A DNA stretch of 64,000 nt from Synaphobranchus kaupii (Eukaryota > Chordata > Actinopteri > Anguilliformes > Synaphobranchidae). The stretch spans positions 70,178,670 to 70,242,669 of the forward strand of contig CM056379.1 of NCBI GenBank assembly GCA_029718625.1, in the 5' to 3' direction. The first letter of the stretch is position 1. The number at the start of each line of letters is the position of its first letter. Below are positions 24,687 through 37,975 of the stretch, in pieces. The notes under the pieces are model-generated. The model was not told the origin of the DNA. It was given only the letters and a program-made list of their open reading frames with translations, and did no database searches. A program made the translations under genes and the position numbers.

Positions 24687-25765
24687 TAATCATACTGGGG
24701 TAGTAGGTGAGTGGGATAGTTAGTGAGTCTGGGGTAACCATACTGGGGTAGTAGGTGAGTGGGGTAGTTATAGTCAGTGGGGTAGTTAGTGAGTCTGGGG
24801 TAATCATAGTGGGGTAGTTAGTGAGTCTGGGATAATCATACTGGGGTAGTAGGTCAGTGGGGTAGTTAGTGAGTCTGGGGTAATCATACTGGAGTAGTAG
24901 GTGAGTGGGGTAGTTATAGTCAGTGGGGTAGTTAGTGAGTCTGGGGTAATCATACTGGGGTAGTAGGTGAGTGGGGTAGTTATAGTCAGTGGGGTAGTTA
25001 GTGAGTCTGGGGTAATCATACTGGGGTAGTAGGTGAGTGGGGTAGTTATAGTCAGTGGGGTAGTTAGTGAGTCTGGGGTAATCATACTGGGGTAGTAGGT
25101 GAGTGGGGTAGTTATAGTCAGTGGGGTAGTTAGTGAGTCTGGGGTAATCATACTGGGGTAGTAGGTGAGTGGGGTAATTATAGTCAGTGGGGTTGTTTGT
25201 GAGTCTGGGGTAATCATACTGGGGTAGTAGGTGAGTGGGGTAGTTAGTGAGTCTGGGGTAATCATACTGGGGTAGTAGGTGAGTGGGGTAGTTAGTGAGT
25301 CTGGGGTAATCATACTGGGGTAGTAGGTGAGTGGGGTAGTTAGTGAGTCTGGGGTAATCATACTGGGGTAGTAGGTGAGTGGGGTAGTTAGTGAGTCTGG
25401 GGTAATCATACTGGGGTAGTAGGTGAGTGGGGTAGTTATAGTCAGTGGGGTAGTTAGTGAGTCTGGGGTAATCATACTGGGGTAGTAGGTGAGTGGGGTA
25501 GTTATAGTCAGTGGGGTAGTTAGTGAGTCTGTGGTAATCATACTGGGGTAGTAGGTGAGTGGGGTAGTTATAGTCAGTGGGGTAGTTAGTGAGTCTGGGG
25601 TAATCATACTGGGGTAGTAGGTGAGTGGGGTAGTTATTGTCAGTGGGGTAGTTAGTGAGTCTGGGGTAATCATACTGGGGTAGTAGGTGAGTGGGGTAGT
25701 TAGTGAGTCTGAGGTAATCATACTGGGGTAGTAGGTGAGTGGGGTGGTTATAGTGAGTTGAATAG
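24687..25765 (+). repeat. Minisatellite array 12 (1079 bp)
   Basis: Same length and variant order as arrays 2 and 5, about 22 kb and 15 kb away. Confidence 0.95.
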
Positions 25766-26422
25766 TAATGGTAAGGAAAGAGTTAAAATCACATGGTAAT
25801 GAAAGGCTTAACATGTAGTGAGGGAAGTCACGTTAATTGCCATTGGTCAACGAATATGAATAATTAAAAATTCTACCAATGAAAAGCCAATGTGTATAGT
25901 GCAGTGAGTGCTGATGACATCATAATAGCTGTGGCAGAGGGCTAATGGAATGTTGGTCTTTTGAAAATGTTAAACTGTCAAAAAATGAAGAAACTTAAAC
26001 TGCTGTGGTTTAAAAAGTATAGCAGATATTTGAAGTCTGTAAAAGAGGTCTTTTAATATAGGTTGTCCACCCTACTCTAAAGTTTGAATGGTGTCTCTAG
26101 CTTAAACGGTCTAGGAGGAGCAGCTTCCAGAAAAAAAGTGGAAATAAGTTGGAAAAAGTTCAATTTCAATGGAAGTCTATGGGGGGGAAATGTCTCTTTA
26201 AACACCTGTAGTTTAAAAAGTATAACAAATATTAAAAATCTGTATAGAAGCAACTTAATTCATGCTGTCCTACACATTTTAAAGTTTGAATGGTGTTTCT
26301 AGCTTAAACGGTGTAGGAGGAGTTGATGTGTGAAAAACGGCGGAAACCTACTACTATAATAAGAACTAGAATGTAAAGTTTATGAATAAACTTTGGTGTG
26401 ATTGCTTCAGTTGTATGGATTG
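25766..26422 (+). repeat. Spacer block B13
   Basis: Start of the 4129-bp dimer domain. Marks shared with B17, B19 and B21: GTTCAATTTCAATGG and a seven-G run (ATGGGGGGGAAATG). Confidence 0.93.
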
Positions 26423-27564
26423 TAATCATACTGGGGTAGTAGGTGAGTGGGATAGTTAGTGAGTCTGGGGTAACCATACTGGGGTAGTAGGTGAGTGGGG
26501 TAGTTATAGTCAGTGGGGTAGTTAGTAAGTCTGGGGTAATACTGGGGTAGTAGGTGAGTAGGGTAGTTATAGTCAGTGGGGTAGTTAGTGAGTCTGGGGT
26601 AATCATAGTGGGGTAGTTAGTGAGTCTGGGATAATCATACTGGGGTAGTAGGTCAGTGGGGTAGTTAGTGAGTCTGGGGTAATCATACTGGAGTAGTAGG
26701 TGAGTGGGGTAGTTATAGTCAGTGGGGTAGTTAGTGAGTCTGGGGTAATCATACTGGGGTAGTAGGTGAGTGGGGTAGTTATAGTCAGTGGGGTAGTTAG
26801 TGAGTCTGGGGTAATCATACTGGGGTAGTAGGTGAGTGGGGTAGTTATAGTCAGTGGGGTAGTTAGTGAGTCTGGGGTAATCATACTGGGGTAGTAGGTG
26901 AGTGGGGTAGTTATAGTCAGTGGGGTAGTTAGTGAGTCTGGGGTAATCATACTGGGGTAGTAGGTGAGTGGGGTAATTATAGTCAGTGGGGTTGTTTGTG
27001 AGTCTGGGGTAATCATACTGGGGTAGTAGGTGAGTGGGGTAGTTAGTGAGTCTGGGGTAATCATACTGGGGTAGTAGGTGAGTGGGGTAGTTAGTGAGTC
27101 TGGGGTAATCATACTGGGGTAGTAGGTGAGTGGGGTAGTTAGTGAGTCTGGGGTAATCATACTGGGGTAGTAGGTGAGTGGGGTAGTTAGTGAGTCTGGG
27201 GTAATCATACTGGGGTAGTAGGTGAGTGGGGTAGTTATAGTCAGTGGGGTAGTTAGTGAGTCTGGGGTAATCATACTGGGGTAGTAGGTGAGTGGGGTAG
27301 TTATAGTCAGTGGGGTAGTTAGTGAGTCTGTGGTAATCATACTGGGGTAGTAGGTGAGTGGGGTAGTTATAGTCAGTGGGGTAGTTAGTGAGTCTGGGGT
27401 AATCATACTGGGGTAGTAGGTGAGTGGGGTAGTTATTGTCAGTGGGGTAGTTAGTGAGTCTGGGGTAATCATACTGGGGTAGTAGGTGAGTGGGGTAGTT
27501 AGTGAGTCTGAGGTAATCATACTGGGGTAGTAGGTGAGTGGGGTGGTTATAGTGAGTTGAATAG
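26423..27564 (+). repeat. Minisatellite array 13 (1142 bp)
   Basis: Array 12 type plus one inserted 63-bp monomer near 26530-26590 (TAATACTGGGG, lacking CAT, with GTAAGTCTGG and GAGTAGGGTAG). Arrays 17, 19 and 21 have the same length and the same insert. Confidence 0.95.
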
Positions 27565-28313
27565 TAATGGTAAGGAAAGAGTTAAAATCACATGGTAATG
27601 AAAGGCTTAACATGTAGTGAGGGAAGTCACGTTAATTGCCATTGGTCAACGAATATGAATAATTAAAAATTCTACCAATGAAAAGCCAATGTGTATAGTG
27701 CAGTGAGTGCTGATGACATCATAATAGCTGTGGCAGAGGGCTAATGGAATGTTGGTCTTTTGAAAATGTTAAACTGTCAAAAAATGAAGAAACTTAAACT
27801 GCTGTGGTTTAAAAAGTATAGCAGATATTTGAAGTCTGTAAAAGAGGTCTTTTAATATAGGTTGACCACCCTACTCTAAAGTTTGAATGGTGTCTCTAGC
27901 TTAAACGGTCTAGGAGGAGCAGCTTCCAGAAAAAAAGTGGAAATAAGTTGGAAAAAGTTGAATTTCAATGGAAGTCTATGGGGGGAAAATGTCTCTTTAA
28001 ACACCTGTAGTTTAAAAAGTATAACAAATATTAAAAATCTGTATAGAAGCAACTTAATTCATGCGGTCCTACACATTTTAAAGTTTGAATGGTGTTTCTA
28101 GCTTAAACGGTGTAGGAGGAGTTGAGGTGTGAAAAACGGCGGAAACCCACTATAATAAAAATAACTATGCAAGAGAACAGTAGTGTGTTGCTGAAGCATC
28201 GAACTAATAACTATGCAAGAGAACAGTAGTGTGTTGCTGAAGCATCACACTAATAACTAGAATGTAAAGTTTATGAATAAACTTTGGTGTGATTGCTTCA
28301 GTTGTATGGATTG
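27565..28313 (+). repeat. Spacer block B14 (with two hairpin repeats)
   Basis: Block of 749 bp. Marks shared with B16, B18, B20 and B22: GTTGACCACC, GGGGGGAAAATG, CATGCGGTCC, GTTGAGGTGTG, and two copies of the 46-bp hairpin minisatellite before the terminal palindrome. Confidence 0.93.
28162..28253 (+). repeat. 46-bp hairpin minisatellite, 2 copies
   Basis: Unit TAACTATGCAAGAGAACAG followed by an imperfect hairpin: TAGTGTG-T-TGCT, loop GA, AGCA-T-CACACTA. In the first copy the right arm is damaged (GCATCGAACTA); the second is intact. The same damaged/intact pair recurs in B16, B18, B20 and B22. Confidence 0.9.
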
Positions 28314-29894
28314 TAATCATACTGGGGTAGTAGGTGAGTGGGGTAGTTAGTGAGTCTGGGGTAATCATACTGGGGTAGTAGGTGAGTGGGGTAGTTATAG
28401 TCAGTGTGGTAGTTAGTGAGTCTGGGGTAATCATACTGGGGTAGTAGGTGAGTGGGGTAGTTAGTGAGTCTGGGGTAATCATACTGGGGTAGTAGGTGAG
28501 TGGGGTAGTTATAGTCAGTGGGGTAGTTAGTGAGTCTGGGGTAATCATACTGGGGTAGTAGGTGAGTGGGGTAGTTATAGTCAGTGGGGTAGTTAGTGAG
28601 TCTGGGGTAATCATACTGGGGTAGTAGGTGAGTGGGGTAGTTAGTGAGTCTGGGGTAATCATACTGGGGTAGTAGGTGAGTGGGGTAATTATAGTCAGTG
28701 GGGTTGTTAGTGAGTGGGGTAATCATACTGGGGTAGTTGGTGAGTGGGGTAGTTAGTGAGTCTAGGGTAATCATACTGGGGTAGTAGGTGAGTGGGGTAG
28801 TTAGTGAGTCTGGGGTAATCATACTGGGGTAGTAGGTGAGTGGGGTAGTTATAGTCAGTGGGGTAGTTAGTGAGTCTGGGGTAATCATACTGGGGTAGTA
28901 GGCGAGTGGGGTAGTTATAGTCAGTGGGGTAGTTAGTGAGTCTGGGGTAATCATACTGGGGTAGTAGGCGAGTGGGGTAGTTATAGTCAGTGGGGTAGTT
29001 AGTGAGTCTGGGGTAATCATACTGGGGTAGTAGGTGAGTGGGGTAGTTATAGTCAGTGGGGTAGTTAGTGAGTCTGGGGTAATCATACTGGGGTAGTTGG
29101 TGAGTGGGGTAGTTAGTGAGTCTGGGGTAATCATACTGGGGTAGTAGGTGAGTGGGGTAGTTAGTGAGTCTGGGGTAATCATACTGGGGTAGTAGGTGAG
29201 TGGGGTAGTTATAGTCAGTGGGGTAGTTAGTGAGTCTGGGGTAATCATACTGGGGTAGTAGGCGAGTGGGGTAGTTATAGTCAGTGGGGTAGTTAGTGAG
29301 TCTGGGGTAATCATACTGGGGTAGTAGGCGAGTGGGGTAGTTATAGTCAATGGGGTAGTTAGTGAGTCTGGGGTAATCATACTGGGGTAGTAGGTGAGTG
29401 GGGTAGTTATAGTCAGTGGGGTAGTTAGTGAGTCTGGGGTAATCATACTGGGGTAGTAGGTGAGTGGGGTAGTTATAGTCAGTGGGGTAGTTAGTGAGTC
29501 TGGGGTAATCATACTGGGGTAGTAGGTGAGTGGAGTAGTGAGTCTGGGGTAATCATACTGGGGTAGTAGGTGAGTGGGGTAGTTAGTGAGTCTGGGGTAA
29601 TCATACTGGGGTAGTAGGTGAGTGGGGTAGTTATAGTCAGTGGGGTAGTTAGTGAGTCTGTGGTAATCATACTGGGGTAGTAGGTGAGTGGGGTAGTTAT
29701 AGTCAGTGGGGTAGTTAGTGAGTCTGGGGTAATCATACTGGGGTAGTAGGTGAGTGGGGTAGTTATTGTCAGTGGGGTAGTTAGTGAGTCTGGGGTAATC
29801 ATACTGGGGTAGTAGGTGAGTGGGGTAGTTAGTGAGTCTGAGGTAATCATACTGGGGTAGTAGGTGAGTGGGGTGGTTATAGTGAGTTGAATAG
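28314..29894 (+). repeat. Minisatellite array 14 (1581 bp)
   Basis: It holds two similar ~410-bp stretches marked by GTAGTTGGTGAG followed by two GTAGGCGAGTGG monomers (near 28900/28970 and 29262/29330). This is a tandem duplication inside the array. Arrays 16, 18 and 22 are the same length. Confidence 0.95.
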
Positions 29895-30551
29895 TAATGG
29901 TAAGGAAAGAGTTAAAATCACATGGTAATGAAAGGCTTAACATGTAGTGAGGGAAGTCACGTTAATTGCCATTGGTCAACGAATATGAATAATTAAAAAT
30001 TCTACCAATGAAAAGCCAATGTGTATAGTGCAGTGAGTGCTGATGACATCATAATAGCTGTGGCAGAGGGCTAATGGAATGTTGGTCTTTTGAAAATGTT
30101 AAACTGTCAAAAAATGAAGAAACTTAAACTGCTGTGGTTTAAAAAGTATAGCAGATATTTGAAGTCTGTAAAAGAGGTCTTTTAATATAGGTTGTCCACC
30201 CTACTCTAAAGTTTGAATGGTGTCTCTAGCTTAAACGGTCTAGGAGGAGCAGCTTCCAGAAAAAAAGTGGAAATAAGTTGGAAAAAGTTGAATTTCAATG
30301 GAAGTCTATGGGGGAAAAATGTCTCTTTAAACACCTGTAGTTTAAAAAGTATAACAAATATTAAAAATCTGTATAGAAGCAACTTAATTCATGCTGCCCT
30401 ACACATTTTAAAGTTTGAATGGTGTTTCAAGCTTAAACGGTGTAGGAGGAGTTGATGTGTGAAAAACGGCGGAAACCTACTACTATAATAAGAACTAGAA
30501 TGTAAAGTTTATGAATAAACTTTGGTGTGATTGCTTCAGTTGTATGGATTG
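29895..30551 (+). repeat. Spacer block B15
   Basis: Common-type block with GTTTCAAGCTT as in B9 and B12. It lies where the 4129-bp period would place a B13-type block, so a different block type has replaced it. Confidence 0.93.
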
Positions 30552-31516
30552 TAATCATACTGGGGTAGTAGGTGAGTGGGATAGTTAGTGAGTCTGGGGT
30601 AACCATACTGGGGTAGTAGGTGAGTGGGGTAGTTATAGTCAGTGGGGTAGTTAGTGAGTCTGGGGTAATCATAGTGGGGTAGTTAGTGAGTCTGGAATAA
30701 TCATACTGGGGTAGTAGGTCAGTGGGGTAGTTAGTGAGTCTGGGGTAATCATACTGGAGTAGTAGGTGAGTGGGGTAGTTATAGTCAGTGGGGTAGTTAG
30801 TGAGTCTGGGGTAATCATACTGGGGTAGTAGGTGAGTGGGGTAGTTATAGTCAGTGGGGTAGTTAGTGAGTCTGGGGTAATCATACTGGGGTAGTAGGTG
30901 AGTGGGGTAGTTATAGTCAGTGGGGTAGTTAGTGAGTCTGGGGTAATCATACTGGGGTAGTAGGTGAGTGGGGTAATTATAGTCAGTGGGGTTGTTTGTG
31001 AGTCTGGGGTAATCATACTGGGGTAGTAGGTGAGTGGGGTAGTTAGTGAGTCTGGGGTAATCATACTGGGGTAGTAGGTGAGTGGGGTAGTTAGTGAGTC
31101 TGGGGTAATCATACTGGGGTAGTAGGTGAGTGGGGTAGTTAGTGAGTCTGGGGTAATCATACTGGGGTAGTAGGTGAGTGGGGTAGTTATAGTCAGTGGG
31201 GTAGTTAGTGAGTCTGGGGTAATCATACTGGGGTAGTAGGTGAGTGGGGTAGTTATAGTCAGTGGGGTAGTTAGTGAGTCTGTGGTAATCATACTGGGGT
31301 AGTAGGTGAGTGGGGTAGTTATAGTCAGTGGGGTAGTTAGTGAGTCTGGGGTAATCATACTGGGGTAGTAGGTGAGTGGGGTAGTTATTGTCAGTGGGGT
31401 AGTTAGTGAGTCTGGGGTAATCATACTGGGGTAGTAGGTGAGTGGGGTAGTTAGTGAGTCTGAGGTAATCATACTGGGGTAGTAGGTGAGTGGGGTGGTT
31501 ATAGTGAGTTGAATAG
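30552..31516 (+). repeat. Minisatellite array 15 (965 bp)
   Basis: Array 12 type lacking 114 bp, equal to one 66-bp plus one 48-bp monomer. A private GTCTGGAATAATC change lies near 30692. Confidence 0.94.
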
Positions 31517-32265
31517 TAATGGTAAGGAAAGAGTTAAAATCACATGGTAATGAAAGGCTTAACATGTAGTGAGGGAAGTCACGTTAATTGCCATTGGTCA
31601 ACGAATATGAATAATTAAAAATTCTACCAATGAAAAGCCAATGTGTATAGTGCAGTGAGTGCTGATGACATCATAATAGCTGTGGCAGAGGGCTAATGGA
31701 ATGTTGGTCTTTTGAAAATGTTAAACTGTCAAAAAATGAAGAAACTTAAACTGCTGTGGTTTAAAAAGTATAGCAGATATTTGAAGTCTGTAAAAGAGGT
31801 CTTTTAATATAGGTTGACCACCCTACTCTAAAGTTTGAATGGTGTCTCTAGCTTAAACGGTCTAGGAGGAGCAGCTTCCAGAAAAAAAGTGGAAATAAGT
31901 TGGAAAAAGTTGAATTTCAATGGAAGTCTATGGGGGGAAAATGTCTCTTTAAACACCTGTAGTTTAAAAAGTATAACAAATATTAAAAATCTGTATAGAA
32001 GCAACTTAATTCATGCGGTCCTACACATTTTAAAGTTTGAATGGTGTTTCTAGCTTAAACGGTGTAGGAGGAGTTGAGGTGTGAAAAACGGCGGAAACCC
32101 ACTATAATAAAAATAACTATGCAAGAGAACAGTAGTGTGTTGCTGAAGCATCGAACTAATAACTATGCAAGAGAACAGTAGTGTGTTGCTGAAGCATCAC
32201 ACTAATAACTAGAATGTAAAGTTTATGAATAAACTTTGGTGTGATTGCTTCAGTTGTATGGATTG
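31517..32265 (+). repeat. Spacer block B16 (with two hairpin repeats)
   Basis: Copy of B14, 3952 bp downstream, with all its subtype marks. Confidence 0.93.
32114..32205 (+). repeat. 46-bp hairpin minisatellite, 2 copies
   Basis: Damaged first copy and intact second copy, as in B14. Confidence 0.9.
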
Positions 32266-33846
32266 TAATCATACTGGGGTAGTAGGTGAGTGGGGTAGTT
32301 AGTGAGTCTGGGGTAATCATACTGGGGTAGTAGGTGAGTGGGGTAGTTATAGTCAGTGTGGTAGTTAGTGAGTCTGGGGTAATCATACTGGGGTAGTAGG
32401 TGAGTGGGGTAGTTAGTGAGTCTGGGGTAATCATACTGGGGTAGTAGGTGAGTGGGGTAGTTATAGTCAGTGGGGTAGTTAGTGAGTCTGGGGTAATCAT
32501 ACTGGGGTAGTAGGTGAGTGGGGTAGTTATAGTCAGTGGGGTAGTTAGTGAGTCTGGGGTAATCATACTGGGGTAGTAGGTGAGTGGGGTAGTTAGTGAG
32601 TCTGGGGTAATCATACTGGGGTAGTAGGTGAGTGGGGTAATTATAGTCAGTGGGGTTGTTAGTGAGTGGGGTAATCATACTGGGGTAGTTGGTGAGTGGG
32701 GTAGTTAGTGAGTCTAGGGTAATCATACTGGGGTAGTAGGTGAGTGGGGTAGTTAGTGAGTCTGGGGTAATCATACTGGGGTAGTAGGTGAGTGGGGTAG
32801 TTATAGTCAGTGGGGTAGTTAGTGAGTCTGGGGTAATCATACTGGGGTAGTAGGCGAGTGGGGTAGTTATAGTCAGTGGGGTAGTTAGTGAGTCTGGGGT
32901 AATCATACTGGGGTAGTAGGCGAGTGGGGTAGTTATAGTCAGTGGGGTAGTTAGTGAGTCTGGGGTAATCATACTGGGGTAGTAGGTGAGTGGGGTAGTT
33001 ATAGTCAGTGGGGTAGTTAGTGAGTCTGGGGTAATCATACTGGGGTAGTTGGTGAGTGGGGTAGTTAGTGAGTCTGGGGTAATCATACTGGGGTAGTAGG
33101 TGAGTGGGGTAGTTAGTGAGTCTGGGGTAATCATACTGGGGTAGTAGGTGAGTGGGGTAGTTATAGTCAGTGGGGTAGTTAGTGAGTCTGGGGTAATCAT
33201 ACTGGGGTAGTAGGCGAGTGGGGTAGTTATAGTCAGTGGGGTAGTTAGTGAGTCTGGGGTAATCATACTGGGGTAGTAGGCGAGTGGGGTAGTTATAGTC
33301 AATGGGGTAGTTAGTGAGTCTGGGGTAATCATACTGGGGTAGTAGGTGAGTGGGGTAGTTATAGTCAGTGGGGTAGTTAGTGAGTCTGGGGTAATCATAC
33401 TGGGGTAGTAGGTGAGTGGGGTAGTTATAGTCAGTGGGGTAGTTAGTGAGTCTGGGGTAATCATACTGGGGTAGTAGGTGAGTGGAGTAGTGAGTCTGGG
33501 GTAATCATACTGGGGTAGTAGGTGAGTGGGGTAGTTAGTGAGTCTGGGGTAATCATACTGGGGTAGTAGGTGAGTGGGGTAGTTATAGTCAGTGGGGTAG
33601 TTAGTGAGTCTGTGGTAATCATACTGGGGTAGTAGGTGAGTGGGGTAGTTATAGTCAGTGGGGTAGTTAGTGAGTCTGGGGTAATCATACTGGGGTAGTA
33701 GGTGAGTGGGGTAGTTATTGTCAGTGGGGTAGTTAGTGAGTCTGGGGTAATCATACTGGGGTAGTAGGTGAGTGGGGTAGTTAGTGAGTCTGAGGTAATC
33801 ATACTGGGGTAGTAGGTGAGTGGGGTGGTTATAGTGAGTTGAATAG
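32266..33846 (+). repeat. Minisatellite array 16 (1581 bp)
   Basis: Copy of array 14, including the GTAGGCGAG monomers and the TAGTCAATGGGG variant near 33296. Confidence 0.95.
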
Positions 33847-34503
33847 TAATGGTAAGGAAAGAGTTAAAATCACATGGTAATGAAAGGCTTAACATGTAGT
33901 GAGGGAAGTCACGTTAATTGCCATTGGTCAACGAATATGAATAATTAAAAATTCTACCAATGAAAAGCCAATGTGTATAGTGCAGTGAGTGCTGATGACA
34001 TCATAATAGCTGTGGCAGAGGGCTAATGGAATGTTGGTCTTTTGAAAATGTTAAACTGTCAAAAAATGAAGAAACTTAAACTGCTGTGGTTTAAAAAGTA
34101 TAGCAGATATTTGAAGTCTGTAAAAGAGGTCTTTTAATATAGGTTGTCCACCCTACTCTAAAGTTTGAATGGTGTCTCTAGCTTAAACGGTCTAGGAGGA
34201 GCAGCTTCCAGAAAAAAAGTGGAAATAAGTTGGAAAAAGTTCAATTTCAATGGAAGTCTATGGGGGGGAAATGTCTCTTTAAACAGCTGTAGTTTAAAAA
34301 GTATAACAAATATTAAAAATCTGTATAGAAGCAACTTAATTCATGCTGTCCTACACATTTTAAAGTTTGAATGGTGTTTCTAGCTTAAACGGTGTAGGAG
34401 GAGTTGATGTGTGAAAAACGGCGGAAACCTACTACTATAATAAGAACTAGAATGTAAAGTTTATGAATAAACTTTGGTGTGATTGCTTCAGTTGTATGGA
34501 TTG
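33847..34503 (+). repeat. Spacer block B17
   Basis: B13 type with a private AACAGCTGTAG change (others AACACCTGTAG) near 34282. Confidence 0.93.
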
Positions 34504-35645
34504 TAATCATACTGGGGTAGTAGGTGAGTGGGATAGTTAGTGAGTCTGGGGTAACCATACTGGGGTAGTAGGTGAGTGGGGTAGTTATAGTCAGTGGGGT
34601 AGTTAGTAAGTCTGGGGTAATACTGGGGTAGTAGGTGAGTAGGGTAGTTATAGTCAGTGGGGTAGTTAGTGAGTCTGGGGTAATCATAGTGGGGTAGTTA
34701 GTGAGTCTGGGATAATCATACTGGGGTAGTAGGTCAGTGGGGTAGTTAGTGAGTCTGGGGTAATCATACTGGAGTAGTAGGTGAGTGGGGTAGTTATAGT
34801 CAGTGGGGTAGTTAGTGAGTCTGGGGTAATCATACTGGGGTAGTAGGTGAGTGGGGTAGTTATAGTCAGTGGGGTAGTTAGTGAGTCTGGGGTAATCATA
34901 CTGGGGTAGTAGGTGAGTGGGGTAGTTATAGTCAGTGGGGTAGTTAGTGAGTCTGGGGTAATCATACTGGGGTAGTAGGTGAGTGGGGTAGTTATAGTCA
35001 GTGGGGTAGTTAGTGAGTCTGGGGTAATCATACTGGGGTAGTAGGTGAGTGGGGTAATTATAGTCAGTGGGGTTGTTTGTGAGTCTGGGGTAATCATACT
35101 GGGGTAGTAGGTGAGTGGGGTAGTTAGTGAGTCTGGGGTAATCATACTGGGGTAGTAGGTGAGTGGGGTAGTTAGTGAGTCTGGGGTAATCATACTGGGG
35201 TAGTAGGTGAGTGGGGTAGTTAGTGAGTCTGGGGTAATCATACTGGGGTAGTAGGTGAGTGGGGTAGTTAGTGAGTCTGGGGTAATCATACTGGGGTAGT
35301 AGGTGAGTGGGGTAGTTATAGTCAGTGGGGTAGTTAGTGAGTCTGGGGTAATCATACTGGGGTAGTAGGTGAGTGGGGTAGTTATAGTCAGTGGGGTAGT
35401 TAGTGAGTCTGTGGTAATCATACTGGGGTAGTAGGTGAGTGGGGTAGTTATAGTCAGTGGGGTAGTTAGTGAGTCTGGGGTAATCATACTGGGGTAGTAG
35501 GTGAGTGGGGTAGTTATTGTCAGTGGGGTAGTTAGTGAGTCTGGGGTAATCATACTGGGGTAGTAGGTGAGTGGGGTAGTTAGTGAGTCTGAGGTAATCA
35601 TACTGGGGTAGTAGGTGAGTGGGGTGGTTATAGTGAGTTGAATAG
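34504..35645 (+). repeat. Minisatellite array 17 (1142 bp)
   Basis: Same length and monomer order as array 13, with the 63-bp monomer. Confidence 0.95.
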
Positions 35646-36394
35646 TAATGGTAAGGAAAGAGTTAAAATCACATGGTAATGAAAGGCTTAACATGTAGTG
35701 AGGGAAGTCACGTTAATTGCCATTGGTCAACGAATATGAATAATTAAAAATTCTACCAATGAAAAGCCAATGTGTATAGTGCAGTGAGTGCTGATGACAT
35801 CATAATAGCTGTGGCAGAGGGCTAATGGAATGTTGGTCTTTTGAAAATGTTAAACTGTCAAAAAATGAAGAAACTTAAACTGCTGTGGTTTAAAAAGTAT
35901 AGCAGATATTTGAAGTCTGTAAAAGAGGTCTTTTAATATAGGTTGACCACCCTACTCTAAAGTTTGAATGGTGTCTCTAACTTAAACGGTCTAGGAGGAG
36001 CAGCTTCCAGAAAAAAAGTGGAAATAAGTTGGAAAAAGTTGAATTTCAATGGAAGTCTATGGGGGGAAAATGTCTCTTTAAACACCTGTAGTTTAAAAAG
36101 TATAACAAATATTAAAAATCTGTATAGAAGCAACTTAATTCATGCGGTCCTACACATTTTAAAGTTTGAATGGTGTTTCTAGCTTAAACGGTGTAGGAGG
36201 AGTTGAGGTGTGAAAAACGGCGGAAACCCACTATAATAAAAATAACTATGCAAGAGAACAGTAGTGTGTTGCTGAAGCATCGAACTAATAACTATGCAAG
36301 AGAACAGTAGTGTGTTGCTGAAGCATCACACTAATAACTAGAATGTAAAGTTTATGAATAAACTTTGGTGTGATTGCTTCAGTTGTATGGATTG
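35646..36394 (+). repeat. Spacer block B18 (with two hairpin repeats)
   Basis: B14 type with a private TCTCTAACTTAAACG change near 35973. Confidence 0.93.
36243..36334 (+). repeat. 46-bp hairpin minisatellite, 2 copies
   Basis: As in B14: the first copy has the broken right arm, the second is intact. Confidence 0.9.
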
Positions 36395-37975
36395 TAATCA
36401 TACTGGGGTAGTAGGTGAGTGGGGTAGTTAGTGAGTCTGGGGTAATCATACTGGGGTAGTAGGTGAGTGGGGTAGTTATAGTCAGTGTGGTAGTTAGTGA
36501 GTCTGGGGTAATCATACTGGGGTAGTAGGTGAGTGGGGTAGTTAGTGAGTCTGGGGTAATCATACTGGGGTAGTAGGTGAGTGGGGTAGTTATAGTCAGT
36601 GGGGTAGTTAGTGAGTCTGGGGTAATCATACTGGGGTAGTAGGTGAGTGGGGTAGTTATAGTCAGTGGGGTAGTTAGTGAGTCTGGGGTAATCATACTGG
36701 GGTAGTAGGTGAGTGGGGTAGTTAGTGAGTCTGGGGTAATCATACTGGGGTAGTAGGTGAGTGGGGTAATTATAGTCAGTGGGGTTGTTAGTGAGTGGGG
36801 TAATCATACTGGGGTAGTTGGTGAGTGGGGTAGTTAGTGAGTCTAGGGTAATCATACTGGGGTAGTAGGTGAGTGGGGTAGTTAGTGAGTCTGGGGTAAT
36901 CATACTGGGGTAGTAGGTGAGTGGGGTAGTTATAGTCAGTGGGGTAGTTAGTGAGTCTGGGGTAATCATACTGGGGTAGTAGGCGAGTGGGGTAGTTATA
37001 GTCAGTGGGGTAGTTAGTGAGTCTGGGGTAATCATACTGGGGTAGTAGGCGAGTGGGGTAGTTATAGTCAGTGGGGTAGTTAGTGAGTCTGGGGTAATCA
37101 TACTGGGGTAGTAGGTGAGTGGGGTAGTTATAGTCAGTGGGGTAGTTAGTGAGTCTGGGGTAATCATACTGGGGTAGTTGGTGAGTGGGGTAGTTAGTGA
37201 GTCTGGGGTAATCATACTGGGGTAGTAGGTGAGTGGGGTAGTTAGTGAGTCTGGGGTAATCATACTGGGGTAGTAGGTGAGTGGGGTAGTTATAGTCAGT
37301 GGGGTAGTTAGTGAGTCTGGGGTAATCATACTGGGGTAGTAGGCGAGTGGGGTAGTTATAGTCAGTGGGGTAGTTAGTGAGTCTGGGGTAATCATACTGG
37401 GGTAGTAGGCGAGTGGGGTAGTTATAGTCAATGGGGTAGTTAGTGAGTCTGGGGTAATCATACTGGGGTAGTAGGTGAGTGGGGTAGTTATAGTCAGTGG
37501 GGTAGTTAGTGAGTCTGGGGTAATCATACTGGGGTAGTAGGTGAGTGGGGTAGTTATAGTCAGTGGGGTAGTTAGTGAGTCTGGGGTAATCATACTGGGG
37601 TAGTAGGTGAGTGGAGTAGTGAGTCTGGGGTAATCATACTGGGGTAGTAGGTGAGTGGGGTAGTTAGTGAGTCTGGGGTAATCATACTGGGGTAGTAGGT
37701 GAGTGGGGTAGTTATAGTCAGTGGGGTAGTTAGTGAGTCTGTGGTAATCATACTGGGGTAGTAGGTGAGTGGGGTAGTTATAGTCAGTGGGGTAGTTAGT
37801 GAGTCTGGGGTAATCATACTGGGGTAGTAGGTGAGTGGGGTAGTTATTGTCAGTGGGGTAGTTAGTGAGTCTGGGGTAATCATACTGGGGTAGTAGGTGA
37901 GTGGGGTAGTTAGTGAGTCTGAGGTAATCATACTGGGGTAGTAGGTGAGTGGGGTGGTTATAGTGAGTTGAATAG
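36395..37975 (+). repeat. Minisatellite array 18 (1581 bp)
   Basis: Copy of arrays 14 and 16. Confidence 0.95.

Noticed and set aside
28162..28253. CRISPR-like repeat-spacer array
   Set aside because: Repeats are directly adjacent or joined by A-rich linkers, with no unique spacers and no cas genes; the context is eukaryotic.
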